This document shows, in pieces, positions 16,111 through 25,020 of a DNA stretch of 64,000 nt (positions are counted from its first letter, which is position 1; each line of letters starts with the position of its first letter). The stretch is from positions 372,001-436,000 of the forward strand of contig NZ_KV880637.1 of assembly GCF_001907695.1 (NCBI RefSeq). The letters are read 5' to 3'. Made by a program: the position numbers and the translations under genes. Origin of the DNA: Thalassospira sp. TSL5-1 (GTDB lineage: Bacteria > Pseudomonadota > Alphaproteobacteria > Rhodospirillales > Thalassospiraceae). The notes under the pieces are model-generated. The model was not told where the DNA came from, did not search any database, and saw only the letters and a program-made list of their open reading frames with translations.

Positions 16111-16695
16111 TCAATCGCATGTTGGTTCTCGGTTAAAGCCGGTGGTCAGACGCACTGCCTGCCCATCGGACAGATAAAACCGTTCCCATAAAATATACCG
16201 GTCAACAATGCGCATAGGGGCGCCATCGCGCGGGGAATTGGCAAACAGGACATGGTCCGTCTGATCATCATGCCAGCCGATATGGTGCAGATTCTTTTCG
16301 GCAGCGGCAATGTCGCGATTGGCAAAGCGCCACAGGGACACCCCCAGCAATTCCGTTTCATCGCGCTGCCATTCTTTCTGGCGCGGCCCGGATGAACATA
16401 ACAGTCGGTGGCTGCGATCCTCGATCAGATGGACCCGCTGGCAGGACTGCGACACCAAACGCTTTAACGCATGATCCAGGCGGAAATTGCGGTTGCGCGT
16501 CATCAAGTCGCAAAGCAATTTTTGCTGAAATGGTGCGGGCGATTGTATGCCCTTTTCCCAGCGCGAAACGGTTGCCTGTGTGACCCCCAGAATATCGGCC
16601 AGCCGTTGTTGTTTGATATCCGCCATGCGCCGCCAATGCCGCAATTTCTGGCCAAAGCTGGCAATATCATCGACTATGTCGCGGGTATGGGGCAT
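16111..16695 (-). CDS. XRE-family helix-turn-helix protein with a C-terminal effector-like domain
   Basis: A 194-aa protein. Residues about 12-70 (FGQKLRHWRRMADIKQQRLADILGVTQATVSRWEKG) are a clear Cro/CI-type helix-turn-helix. The remaining 120 residues (HALKRLVSQSCQRVHLIEDRS, then GVSLWRFANRDIAAAEKNL) resemble a PAS-like or similar small sensory fold, which I cannot name securely. It stands upstream of the MFS gene, whose expression it may control; no operator was identified. Confidence 0.8.
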   Translation of the reverse strand: MPHTRDIVDDIASFGQKLRHWRRMADIKQQRLADILGVTQATVSRWEKGIQSPAPFQQKLLCDLMTRNRNFRLDHALKRLVSQSCQRVHLIEDRSHRLLCSSGPRQKEWQRDETELLGVSLWRFANRDIAAAEKNLHHIGWHDDQTDHVLFANSPRDGAPMRIVDRYILWERFYLSDGQAVRLTTGFNREPTCD

Positions 16696-16759
16696 GGCTG
16701 CGCGATACTGTTATTACAAGATCAACAGAATACCGCGCAGGCCTGACCTCTTCAAGAAA

Positions 16760-16790
16760 TTGGGTGGGCCCCGACAAAGGTCCCGCCCAA
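16760..16790 (-). terminator. Hairpin downstream of rsmD
   Basis: TTGGGTGGG at 16760 pairs with CCCGCCCAA ending at 16790 (one T-G wobble), continued inward by a further C-G pair. It begins five bases after the rsmD stop on the minus strand. Only a short T-rich stretch follows, so termination may be partial. Confidence 0.6.
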
Positions 16791-16794
16791 CCAC

Positions 16795-17364
16795 TCAAGA
16801 ATATAATCGCATAATATCGATCTGGCAGCGGCCATATTTTCGGGTATCGAGCATATCGATACCGGGAATATCAGTTGCCGCATCGCGCGGATCGCGTTCG
16901 GCGATGATCAGGGTTTTATCATCAATCCAGCCCGCATCGCGCAGGGCGAGAATGGATGGCGTGATTAAATCCTGATGATAGGGCGGGTCAAGAAAGATCA
17001 GGCTGGCAGGCGTGCTTGACTTGATCGGCTTGGTGGCATCGGCCCGCCGGGCGCTGGCGCGGTCTTCCAGTTTCAGGGTTTTGATGTTTTCGTCAATCGC
17101 GGCAAGGGCTTTGCTGTCGCGATCAAAGAATACGGCCTTTTGCGCCCCGCGGGACAGGGCCTCAAGCCCCAGTGCACCCGAACCGGCAAAGGCATCCAGG
17201 ATGATGCCGTCATAAAGCGGGTTTTCATCCTCTTCATACCAGCGGCTGGCATGGGACAGAATGTTAAATAGGGCCTCGCGCACACGATCCAGTGTTGGGC
17301 GTACATCCTTGCCTGCCGGGCAGGCAAGGTTACGGCCCCGCAGGCTGCCACCTACAATGCGCAT
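16795..17364 (-). CDS. rsmD: 16S rRNA (guanine(966)-N(2))-methyltransferase RsmD
   Basis: A 189-aa SAM-dependent methyltransferase of the usual length. MRIVGGSLRGRNLACPAGKDVRPTLDRVREALFNIL is the characteristic RsmD N-terminus. ILDAFAGSGALGLEALSRGA is the SAM-binding motif I, and SLIFLDPPYHQDL contains the catalytic (D/N)PPY motif for N-methylation of a base. Its start ATG overlaps the rluB stop as TAATG, showing translational coupling. Confidence 0.96.
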   Translation of the reverse strand: MRIVGGSLRGRNLACPAGKDVRPTLDRVREALFNILSHASRWYEEDENPLYDGIILDAFAGSGALGLEALSRGAQKAVFFDRDSKALAAIDENIKTLKLEDRASARRADATKPIKSSTPASLIFLDPPYHQDLITPSILALRDAGWIDDKTLIIAERDPRDAATDIPGIDMLDTRKYGRCQIDIMRLYS

Positions 17365-19238
17365 TAACGATCACCCCCGCGCCGGCCATTGCCACCGCCC
17401 GGCCGGGAGGAACCTCCCCGGCCAGCAGGACGGTCGTTTTGGCGGTTATTCTGGGTGTTGTTGCCTCCGGCATAACGGCCACGCCCCTTGTTGGTCGGGC
17501 GGTTGGTGGCATCGCGGCGGTTGCTGTCGCCTTCGCCTTCGTTGCGGTCACGGCGGGCATCTGGTTTGCCGCGTCCGGCCGGGCGGCCCGAACGTGCCTC
17601 GGGCCCGGAACCACGCTTGGCATCGGTAAAATCATCGCTGCGGTTTTGCTGGTCACGGCGGCCGCTGCGGCCACCACCCCGTCCGGCAAAGCCACCGGCC
17701 TGGTCGTTGCTACGGAAGCCATCATTGCTTCTGTCATCGCGGTTGCGGTTATTGCCGGGGCCAAAGGCGCGGTTGGTATCTCTGCTGTCCCGGCTATCCC
17801 GGTTATCGCGATTATCCCGGCCATCCCGACTGCTTCTGTCATCCCGGCGGCCCCGGAAAGTATCTGTCCGTTCTGTCCGCTCTACCCGGTCATCCGGGCG
17901 GCCTTGCCCACGCGGTGCGCCACTGCCCTGGTTGGGCCGGCCACGATAGCCGCCTTCCTGGCGCTCGGCAGTCGCATTTTGGGTATCCCGGTTGCGCTCA
18001 TTCCGGAAATTGCGGTTGGGGTGGGCGTTCCGGTCATTTCTGTCGCGACGATCACCGCGATCGTTCCGGTCCTGCCGGTCATTGTGGAAATCGCCGCTGC
18101 GGTCCTGGCTGCGGGCATCGTCGCGCCCGGCAAAACCCCGGCGCGGGCCGTTACCAGCCCCCTGTTCCTGGCGGTCGCGGTTAAACGGGCGCGGGGCACC
18201 GCTGTGTTGCCGGTTGGACGTGCCGGTACCGGTATCGTCTCCCTCACTTGCGCCATAGCCACGCGGCCGATCAAACCGTTCCTTGTTGCGGTCTGCCGGT
18301 TTGCGGGCCGGGGCGGCCTTTTTCGGGCGCGGTTTGGCTGCGCGGCTGCCGTCACGCTCTGCGTTGGTTTTGCCGCCATCACCGTTAAAAAAGCCGGTCA
18401 GCTGTTCTTTCATTACCTTGCCGGTGATTTCATCAATCTCGCCCGGGGCCATTTTGCCCAAATGGAACGGACCATAAGACAGGCGCATCAGGCGCGTGAC
18501 CGGCCAGCCAAGATGCTCCATAACCCGGCGGATTTCGCGATTTTTACCTTCGCGCAGTGTCACGGTCATCCAGGCATTGGTGCCTTTCTGAACGTCAACT
18601 TCCGCCTGGATCGAGCCGTAATTGATGCCATCAATTGTAATGCCGTCTTCAAGCTGTTTGAGCTTGGCGTCGTCAATAAAGCCATGCACACGCACGCGGT
18701 AACGCCGTGCCCAGCCGGTAGAGGGCAATTCCAGATACCGCGCCAGTTCGCCGTCATTGGTTAACAACAGCAAACCTTCGGAATTAAGGTCAAGTCGCCC
18801 CACCGAAATGACGCGCGGCATATGGTCTGGCAGGTTATCAAAAACCGTTTCCCGGCCCTGTTCGTCGCGGTGGCTGGTGACAAGCCCGCGTTTTTTAAAC
18901 AAACGCCACAGGCGCGGCTTTTGTTTTTCGGGCAGCGGGGAATCATTGACATAAATAATGTCATTATCGGTCACAGTAACAGCCGGGGTATTCAGGCGCT
19001 TGCCGTTCAGCTTGACTTTGCCATCCAAAATAAGCTGTTCGGCATCGCGGCGGGAACACACACCAGACCGGGCAATGCGCTTGGCAATGCGCTCACGGGG
19101 CAGGTCTTCTGTCGGTGCGGCGGCTTCGGCGTCTTTACCTGCATCTTCGGCAAAATCGTCCTGCGGCATTTCCGCATCAAATTCGTCTTCGGTATCCAGG
19201 TTTTCCTGTGACGGGGCGTTGTCTGCCTTGTCGGTCAT
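17364..19238 (-). CDS. rluB: Ribosomal large-subunit pseudouridine synthase RluB/RsuA family with very long disordered tail
   Basis: A 624-aa protein. After an acidic leader, residues about 50-95 form an S4 RNA-binding domain (ERIAKRIARSGVCSRRDAEQ), then the RsuA/RluB catalytic domain (about 105-285) with VGRLDLNSEGLLLLTNDGEL, holding the catalytic Asp, and EGKNREIRRVMEHLG. Residues from about 300 to the end are low-complexity Arg/Asp/Gly/Asn-rich sequence (for example RDNRDNRDSRDSRD), intrinsically disordered and RGG-like. Typical RluB proteins have much shorter tails. Overlaps the upstream amidotransferase gene by ATGA and rsmD by TAATG. Confidence 0.93.
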   Translation of the reverse strand: MTDKADNAPSQENLDTEDEFDAEMPQDDFAEDAGKDAEAAAPTEDLPRERIAKRIARSGVCSRRDAEQLILDGKVKLNGKRLNTPAVTVTDNDIIYVNDSPLPEKQKPRLWRLFKKRGLVTSHRDEQGRETVFDNLPDHMPRVISVGRLDLNSEGLLLLTNDGELARYLELPSTGWARRYRVRVHGFIDDAKLKQLEDGITIDGINYGSIQAEVDVQKGTNAWMTVTLREGKNREIRRVMEHLGWPVTRLMRLSYGPFHLGKMAPGEIDEITGKVMKEQLTGFFNGDGGKTNAERDGSRAAKPRPKKAAPARKPADRNKERFDRPRGYGASEGDDTGTGTSNRQHSGAPRPFNRDRQEQGAGNGPRRGFAGRDDARSQDRSGDFHNDRQDRNDRGDRRDRNDRNAHPNRNFRNERNRDTQNATAERQEGGYRGRPNQGSGAPRGQGRPDDRVERTERTDTFRGRRDDRSSRDGRDNRDNRDSRDSRDTNRAFGPGNNRNRDDRSNDGFRSNDQAGGFAGRGGGRSGRRDQQNRSDDFTDAKRGSGPEARSGRPAGRGKPDARRDRNEGEGDSNRRDATNRPTNKGRGRYAGGNNTQNNRQNDRPAGRGGSSRPGGGNGRRGGDR

Positions 19239-19963
19239 TTCCGGGCCTCAATGATCAGGGCGTCGAAGATTTTGGCATCTCCGGTGCTGATGTGAAATTC
19301 GGGATGCCACTGCACCCCAAGGCAATAACGATAACCGGGATGCTCAATCCCCTCGATCACGCCATCAGGGGCGCGCGAATTGATAATCACATCCGGTCCA
19401 ACTTCTGCCACGGCTTGATGATGGGCCGAATTGACAGATAAATGATCCACATTGTCGCAAATACGCGCCAGCAGGGTTCCTGCTTCCACCGTTACCTCAT
19501 GTCCGGCCTCGTCACGGGGATTGGGCTGTTCATGGGGCAGGCAGTTTTCAATGCTGTCGGGGATATGCTGAATAAGTGTGCCACCCAAAATAACATTCAG
19601 CAATTGCTGCCCGCCGCAAATGCCCAGTACCGGCATATTGCGTTTAAGGGCGCCGTCGGCCATCGCCCATTCAAATTTGGTGCGGCGGTCTTTGGTGATC
19701 ACGCTGTCATGGCGTTCCTCGGCCCCAAACAGGGACGGGTCAACGTCAAAGGCACCACCGGTGACAACCAGGCCGTCAATCAGTTCCAGCAATTCGGGGA
19801 CTAGCTCCACCTCGTGGGGCAGGGGCATGGGAATGCCGCCTGCGGCCACAACGGCCCCGGCATAATTCTGGCGCAGCGCATACCACGGAAATTTCGAATA
19901 GCCACCGGGCTCTTCGGAATCAAGGGTAATGCCAATAATCGGTTTTTTCATCTGATTGCTCAT
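19235..19963 (-). CDS. Class I glutamine amidotransferase-like peptidase C26 (gamma-glutamyl-GABA hydrolase family)
   Basis: A 242-aa hydrolase of the PuuD/peptidase C26 family. The nucleophile Cys lies in PVLGICGGQQLLNVILGG, the catalytic His and Glu in GVQWHPEF, and the N-terminal KPIIGITLDSEEPGGYSKFP is usual for the family. Known members cleave gamma-glutamyl amide bonds, for example gamma-glutamyl-GABA in putrescine breakdown; no puu genes are adjacent, so substrate is open. It overlaps rluB by ATGA and heads the three-gene unit ending in rsmD. Confidence 0.88.
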   Translation of the reverse strand: MSNQMKKPIIGITLDSEEPGGYSKFPWYALRQNYAGAVVAAGGIPMPLPHEVELVPELLELIDGLVVTGGAFDVDPSLFGAEERHDSVITKDRRTKFEWAMADGALKRNMPVLGICGGQQLLNVILGGTLIQHIPDSIENCLPHEQPNPRDEAGHEVTVEAGTLLARICDNVDHLSVNSAHHQAVAEVGPDVIINSRAPDGVIEGIEHPGYRYCLGVQWHPEFHISTGDAKIFDALIIEARK

Positions 19964-20213
19964 GGGCGCTGTTTAGCCTTCTGTCGGGGTCGGGGCAACG
20001 GCTATCATTCAGTCTGGCCGGTTTATCGTGACTTTTAACGTTGTTTTCGCGATCAGGTCCTGGTCCGTAATGAAATAGCCGGTTTTATATCAGGGTGACA
20101 GGCGGTGATCATAGGCATTACATGACAAATTGAAAACAGGTCACTACAACGAAGTACTGGCAATTCAGGCCAATGTGCCGATTCATCGAACTTTTAACGG
20201 ATATAAACAAACC

Positions 20214-20678
20214 ATGACGCCCCCCTTTACGGCCAATTCCTATATGGACCTTGCCCTGCAAGAGGCCCGGGCTGCGGCCATGCGCGGGGAGGTGCCGGTC
20301 GGGGCCGTGGTGGTGGATGGGAAAACCGGTGAGGTTCTGGCAAAGGCCGGGAATTTGACCGAAGCCGATAACGACCCGACAGCCCATGCCGAAATTCTTG
20401 CCATTCGGGCCGCTGCGGCAAAACGGGGCGAACCCCGCCTGCCGGGTTGTGATTTGTATGTTACCCTTGAACCCTGCCCGATGTGTGCAACTGCCATTTC
20501 CTTTGCCCGCATTCGCCGGGTTTATTTTGGCGCCTACGACCCCAAAAGCGGTGGGGTGGATCATGGTCCGCGCATTTATCAAAGCACAAGCTGCCATCAC
20601 CAGCCCGAGGTTTATGGTGGCATCGGGGAAATCGAAGCGGCGAGGTTGCTCCGGGATTTTTTTGGATCTCTGCGCTAG
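20214..20678 (+). CDS. tadA: tRNA-specific adenosine deaminase TadA
   Basis: A 154-aa zinc deaminase that converts A34 of tRNA-Arg(ACG) to inosine. The zinc site and proton shuttle are visible: TAHAEILAIRAAA (HAE) and LEPCPMCATAISFARIRRV (PCxxC). The N-terminal YMDLALQEARAAAMRGEVPVGAVVV is the standard opening. I chose ATG 20214 (MTPPFTANSY) because the family starts here; the frame stays open upstream to 20130 without family similarity. Ribosome site weak. Confidence 0.94.
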   Translation: MTPPFTANSYMDLALQEARAAAMRGEVPVGAVVVDGKTGEVLAKAGNLTEADNDPTAHAEILAIRAAAAKRGEPRLPGCDLYVTLEPCPMCATAISFARIRRVYFGAYDPKSGGVDHGPRIYQSTSCHHQPEVYGGIGEIEAARLLRDFFGSLR

Positions 20679-20766
20679 ATCAGAAAACTGGTTTTAAAAC
20701 AGGTTTAAGTTTCAATCAGATTTGGCGACTTCCTTACCGGGATTACCAGAAACTGATGGAAAATTG

Positions 20767-22275
20767 ATGTCTGAAAAACTGCGTTCTGCCACCGACGACA
20801 AAACGCCGTTGCGTGGCCCTGCAAGTGGGTTGAATTTCGGTTTAATTGCCGCGATTGCCGCCTTGATTGCCATTATGCTGTTACCAACACCCGAGGGCCT
20901 GCCCGTTGCCGGGCAGCGGATGTTGGCGATTTTTATTTTCGCCGTGATCATCTGGATCACCGAAGCGATTGATTTTGCCGTTAGCGCCATTGTCATTGCC
21001 GCTCTGATGGCGGTCGCGCTGGGCCTTTCACCCGATGTTAGCAATACCGATACCCTTTTGGGTACCTCAAAAGCCCTTAGCACCGCCGTTACCGGCTTTA
21101 GCAGCCGGGCGCTTATTTTGGTGGCGGCAGCCCTTTTGTTATCGGCCGCCATGACCCTGACGGGGTTGGATCGCCGCATTGCGATGATTGTGCTGTCAAA
21201 GGTCGGCGCCAAAGTCAGCCATATTGTGATTGGCAGTATTGTTGTTGCCACCCTGCTGGCGTTTCTGGTGCCCAGTGCCACAGCGCGTGCGGCGGCGGTG
21301 ATTCCGATTATGATGGGTATTGTCGCGACCTTTGGTGCCGGGAAGCAAAGCCGCTTTGCCGGTTTGCTGATCATGACAACGGTGCAGGCGGTCAGCATCT
21401 GGAATGTGGGCATCAAAACCTCTGCGGCCCAAAATATGGTTGCGGTGGGTTTTTTGCAGCGCACCCTGGGGCTGGATATTACCTGGCTGGACTGGTTTGT
21501 GGCGGCTGCACCTTTTTCGTTGTTAATGTCAGTGGCGCTGTATTTTGTGATGATGCGCATGATGCCGCCCGAACATGAAACCGTACCGGGCGGTCGCGAA
21601 AGTGTGGCTGCTGCGCTTAAGGAAATTGGTCCGATGACCGGGGCGGAAAAACGCCTGTTAAGCGTTTCCTTGTTGCTGGTGTTTTGCTGGGCAACCGAGG
21701 GCGTGTTGCATCACTTTGACAGTGCGACCCTGACGGTTCTTGCTGTGACATTTCTGTTATTGCCCGGTATTGGCGTGATGAGCTGGAAACAGGCCAATGC
21801 CAAATTTCCCTGGGGCACGATTGTTCTTTTTGGTGTCGGCATCAGCCTTGGTTCGGCCTTGCTCAGCACCGGGGCAGCATCGTGGCTGGCAAAGTCTGCG
21901 GTGGATATATTTGGTCTGTCGGGCTTTGGTACATTGGGCATTATGGCCGTTTTGGGCGGGTTTTTGATTGTGATTCATCTCGGTTTTGCCAGTGCCACGG
22001 CTCTGGCTTCCTCGATGATCCCGATCATCATTGCCGTTCTTCAGCAAATGGATAGCGGCAGTGTGAATGTGTTTGGCACAACCATTTTGCTGCAATTTGT
22101 TGTTAGCTTTGGTTTCATTCTGCCGGTCAATTCCCCGCAGGGCATGGTCGCACACGGGACGGATACCTTTGCGGTGAAGGATTTTGTCCGTACTGGCCTA
22201 GTGTTAACCGTGATCGCCTATATTTTGACCCTGGTCTTTACCGCGACCTATTGGAAATGGCTGGGGCTGGCATAG
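20767..22275 (+). CDS. DASS/SLC13-family sodium-anion symporter
   Basis: A 502-aa carrier with about 12 transmembrane segments. FAVIIWITEAIDFAVSAIVIA is the usual opening of DASS carriers. The two related hairpin regions occur around FLVPSATARAAAVIPIMMGI and FGFILPVNSPQGMVAHGTD near the C-terminus. Likely substrates are di- or tricarboxylates or sulfate; sequence alone does not decide. ATG 20767 (MSEKLRSATD) preceded by GATGGAA is preferred to an upstream TTG. Ends with a strong terminator. Confidence 0.88.
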   Translation: MSEKLRSATDDKTPLRGPASGLNFGLIAAIAALIAIMLLPTPEGLPVAGQRMLAIFIFAVIIWITEAIDFAVSAIVIAALMAVALGLSPDVSNTDTLLGTSKALSTAVTGFSSRALILVAAALLLSAAMTLTGLDRRIAMIVLSKVGAKVSHIVIGSIVVATLLAFLVPSATARAAAVIPIMMGIVATFGAGKQSRFAGLLIMTTVQAVSIWNVGIKTSAAQNMVAVGFLQRTLGLDITWLDWFVAAAPFSLLMSVALYFVMMRMMPPEHETVPGGRESVAAALKEIGPMTGAEKRLLSVSLLLVFCWATEGVLHHFDSATLTVLAVTFLLLPGIGVMSWKQANAKFPWGTIVLFGVGISLGSALLSTGAASWLAKSAVDIFGLSGFGTLGIMAVLGGFLIVIHLGFASATALASSMIPIIIAVLQQMDSGSVNVFGTTILLQFVVSFGFILPVNSPQGMVAHGTDTFAVKDFVRTGLVLTVIAYILTLVFTATYWKWLGLA

Positions 22276-22309
22276 TCGCTGCGTAGCGATAAGAAATATC
22301 TAAAACAGA

Positions 22310-22339
22310 CAAACCCGCCATCAAAAGGCGGGTTTGTTG
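22310..22339 (+). terminator. Terminator of the DASS transporter gene
   Basis: CAAACCCGCC pairs with GGCGGGTTTG around a 7-base loop, followed by TTG. The stem is strong; the T-run is contained partly within it. Confidence 0.85.
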
Positions 22340-22381
22340 TATCGGATTAAGGGAGTAAGGCCAGTTCGCGTAGGGCGGGCG

Positions 22382-23989
22382 CTATTTTGAATCCCAGTTT
22401 TTCAGGCCGGGCAGATGCTGGAACATCCATGTTTCAGAAAGTGGCCCGTCGCCCCGTTTGAGATACATGCGCATATCAACCGGGTCATTGCCCTGAACTT
22501 CCAGGTCAAAAACCGCCCGCCACAGGCGGGTATCGGGGATCGGTTCGGTCTTGATGCGCGACAGCTTGCCGCGCGAAACCGACACAATCGCTTCGGGATA
22601 TTCGCCGTAAGCCAGGGTGCCTAAGATATCGCCTTCAAAATCGATCACAAATTTTGTTACCCCTGCCGGGCGCGGCAGGCCTTCCTGTCCGCCACGGCCC
22701 AGGCGGGTCGCCTTGACATGGGCCAGCTTTTTCAGCGGGTAGGGGTTATGCGCCTGCCAATATAAACGATACCGGAAATTATAGGATTGCCCTGCCTTGG
22801 CCGGGGCCTCGGGCACCCAGAAAGCGGCAATATTGTCGTGAATTTCATCGTCGGTGGGGATTTCAACAAGCTGCACGGCGCCCTTGCCCCAGGCACCGAG
22901 CGGTTCTACCCACAGGCTGGGGCGGCGATGATAGAGCACCCCATCGAGATAATGCGTCACATCGCGATCACGCTGCATCAGGCCAAAGCCACGCGGGTTA
23001 TCATCGCCAAAGGCCGATGCGCGGGTGACTTCGGGGTTGTTAAGCTGCCGCCAGATGCGTTCACCACTGCCGGTCCATAATGCAAGCCCGTCGGAATCAT
23101 GCACTTCCGGGCGCCAGTCCATACGAAACGGGCGGTTTTGTTCCGAATACCAGAACATGCTGGTCAGCGGGGCGACGCCAAAACGTTCAATGTCTTTGCG
23201 GATGAACAGGAATTTTTCCACATCCATCGTTACACCCTTGCCGCGCGTTAAATAAAAACGATAGGCACCGGTGATGCTGGGACCATCCAGCAAGGCATAA
23301 ACCGTGACCGGATCTTCGGCCTTTTTGGCCGGTTCGATGTAAAATTCGGTAAAATCGGGAAATTCCTCGCCCTGTGGGGTGGCGGTGTTGATGGCAATAC
23401 CGCGTGCCGAAAGGCCATATTGCCCTTCATCGCCAATGGCGCGGAAATAGGACGCGCCCAAAAAGGCAGCCCAGTCCTGGGTTTTCCAGTCATCCCGGTG
23501 AATGTCTTCATGCAGGCGGAAACCGGCAAAGCCGATATTTTCCGACAATTTGCGCGCCGGGCTGTCGGCAGGCATGTCAAAATAGTCGGTTTTGTATTTC
23601 ACTTCCTGTGATTTGCCATCTTCAAGCAGGAACATATGCACCGGTTTTTGGAAGAACTGGCCCATATGGAAATAGGTCACGGGATAAATGCCTGACCCGT
23701 CCGAGAACGGGGCAAAATCCCGTTTGTATTTCAGTTTGCCATGTTCGGCATAATCGATCTGCTCCAGGATCGCCTTGTCCGGGGTTTTCGGCGCGACATA
23801 GGGTTTGGCCGCCATTTTGCGGGCACGTTCGACCAGCGCGTCGAAACTGAATTTCTGTTTTTTGCCCAGTTCCAGCTTTTTGACGGCATCGGCGGCAAAT
23901 GCCTGCTGCCAGAGCGACATGCCCGGTAAAATAAGACCGGCAGCCGCAGCGGACTTTAAAAATTGTCGGCGCTGTGCAGAAGTGTCCAT
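22382..23989 (-). CDS. opgD: Periplasmic glucan biosynthesis protein OpgD/MdoD (Tat-exported)
   Basis: A 535-aa MdoG/OpgD-family protein that shapes osmoregulated periplasmic glucans. The N-terminus SAQRRQFLKSAAAAGLILPG is a twin-arginine signal (RRxFLK), as known for OpgD, with cleavage near AFA-ADAV. Body motifs include GFRLHEDIHRDDWKTQDWAA and LGASYFRAIGDEGQYGLSAR, typical of the beta-sandwich/immunoglobulin pair in this family. ATG 23989 has AGGGAT eight bases before. It is alone: no opgH glucosyltransferase is visible nearby. Confidence 0.93.
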   Translation of the reverse strand: MDTSAQRRQFLKSAAAAGLILPGMSLWQQAFAADAVKKLELGKKQKFSFDALVERARKMAAKPYVAPKTPDKAILEQIDYAEHGKLKYKRDFAPFSDGSGIYPVTYFHMGQFFQKPVHMFLLEDGKSQEVKYKTDYFDMPADSPARKLSENIGFAGFRLHEDIHRDDWKTQDWAAFLGASYFRAIGDEGQYGLSARGIAINTATPQGEEFPDFTEFYIEPAKKAEDPVTVYALLDGPSITGAYRFYLTRGKGVTMDVEKFLFIRKDIERFGVAPLTSMFWYSEQNRPFRMDWRPEVHDSDGLALWTGSGERIWRQLNNPEVTRASAFGDDNPRGFGLMQRDRDVTHYLDGVLYHRRPSLWVEPLGAWGKGAVQLVEIPTDDEIHDNIAAFWVPEAPAKAGQSYNFRYRLYWQAHNPYPLKKLAHVKATRLGRGGQEGLPRPAGVTKFVIDFEGDILGTLAYGEYPEAIVSVSRGKLSRIKTEPIPDTRLWRAVFDLEVQGNDPVDMRMYLKRGDGPLSETWMFQHLPGLKNWDSK

Positions 23990-24197
23990 CGAAATTATCC
24001 CTGTTATATTTTTGATTTGCACAAACTTGCGAAATAGTGTGGTGGCAATTCGGAAAAAGAATGGCGAATTCGCGGCCAAATATATCAACGCGCAAGTTTT
24101 TGAATTGATCCCGTTTTCGATGGCTGCACACCATTTTGTGCGATTGACATTTTGTCAGATGTTGCAAAGGCAAAATAGCGGCTTTGATCAGGTTTTG

Positions 24198-24240
24198 TTA
24201 CGCTATGGCGTAAAAATAGATAAATTACGCCACAGCGTAA
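24198..24240. promoter_or_regulatory. Paired operators TTACGC-N4-GCGTAA upstream of the hipB-like gene
   Basis: Two copies of the palindrome TTACGC-N4-GCGTAA at 24198-24213 (centre TATG) and 24225-24240 (centre CACA), 27 bp apart centre to centre and 15 bp before the start codon. Paired palindromes over the promoter are what autorepressing HipB-type proteins use, so they are probably its own sites. Confidence 0.7.
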
Positions 24241-24254
24241 AAAAGGTAGCCTCT

Positions 24255-24509
24255 ATGAAAATCACGGCACGAACGCCCGATCAGATTGGCAATGCTTTGC
24301 GTCGTGTACGCAAGGCCAAAGGCATGACGCAAAAAGATGTCAGTGTGCGCACCAATTTACGGGTGGCGACGATTTCATCCCTGGAAAATGGGGATCCGGG
24401 GACAAAGATGCGCACATTGACAAGTGTGCTGGCTGCTCTTGGTCTTGAATTCGTTGTCCAGGATCGCATTCAGGAAAATCGACCCAGCATGGAGGATATT
24501 TTCTCGTGA
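24255..24509 (+). CDS. HipB-like XRE-family antitoxin/regulator
   Basis: An 84-aa protein with a single helix-turn-helix (about residues 10-65): IGNALRRVRKAKGMTQKDVS, then a recognition region with RVATISSLENGDPGTKMRTL and LTSVLAALGLEFVVQDR. The ending LGLEFVVQDR is typical of HipB antitoxins. HipB normally precedes hipA; here no full hipA follows, only a short stretch resembling its 3' end. The palindromes upstream suggest autoregulation. Confidence 0.82.
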   Translation: MKITARTPDQIGNALRRVRKAKGMTQKDVSVRTNLRVATISSLENGDPGTKMRTLTSVLAALGLEFVVQDRIQENRPSMEDIFS

Positions 24510-24608
24510 AACCGGCGCGATTTCATTGACGAAACAATCGCCCTTTTGCCCGATGATTGCCCGTTGGATTTATGTGATGCTCTGATGAACGGATCAGGGC
24601 AGGGTTGA
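24510..24608 (+). pseudogene. Possible remnant of the hipA 3' end
   Basis: Directly after hipB, about 30 codons stay open in one frame and read RDFIDETIALLPDDCPLDLC, then DALMNGSGQG and a stop. This resembles the C-terminal end of HipA kinases (an LPADFP..IADPILDGM-like pattern as I recall it). No start codon or ribosome site belongs to it. It suggests that most of hipA was deleted, leaving hipB and the last codons. Based on a short match only. Confidence 0.35.
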
Positions 24609-24665
24609 AGGCCAATGTTCTTCCCGGCATCGGGCATCAAACGCCTTGACGATGACTGATCCTTA

Positions 24666-24880
24666 TGGGACATCATTTTTGCCGGTATCCTTTTTGGGAT
24701 AGAGGGAATTCAAAACGGTTCGGTTTTTCGGGCCGTCAAACGAAGCTGCCCCCGCAACTGTATGCGGCGAGCATGTCCTGATCATGCCACTGGGGTTTTC
24801 CCGGGAAGGCCAGGAACATGTGTTGACCCGCGAGCCAGGAGACCTGCCGGCAATCGTGACGACAGACTGGGCGGGGTGCC
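24666..24880 (+). promoter_or_regulatory. Cobalamin (B12) riboswitch
   Basis: Contains the conserved core in order: the GCCGGTATCCTTTTTGGGAT stem region near 24680, a GAATTCAAAACGGTT block, GCTGCCCCCGCAACTGTATG near 24750, CCACTGGGG...CCCGGGAAGG near 24788-24809, and the B12 box GCCAGGAGACCTGCCGGC near 24834-24851. It lies about 140 bases before btuF. Adenosylcobalamin binding is expected to repress the downstream importer; a GC-rich hairpin region near 24870-24890 may act as expression platform. Confidence 0.95.
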
Positions 24881-25020
24881 CCGGAGATGTCCTGCTACTA
24901 TTCTGGCTGTTATGATACGATTGACATAACGGACTGGATTTATCGGGATTTCTTTTAATTCTCTGGTTCTTTGCCGGTTTGTCGCTGGATGTAACGGTTG
25001 TTCCTTTGAAAGGACATAAC

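Noticed and set aside
17292..18764. A 490-codon open frame on the plus strand across rluB
   Set aside because: It mirrors the repetitive Arg/Asp/Gly-coding tail of rluB on the other strand. The product is Ala/Val/Ile-monotonous, it has no ribosome site, and both rluB and rsmD are clearly real.
20712..21560. A 282-codon minus-strand frame across the DASS transporter gene
   Set aside because: Opposite-strand shadow of a hydrophobic gene; no family resemblance and no start signals.
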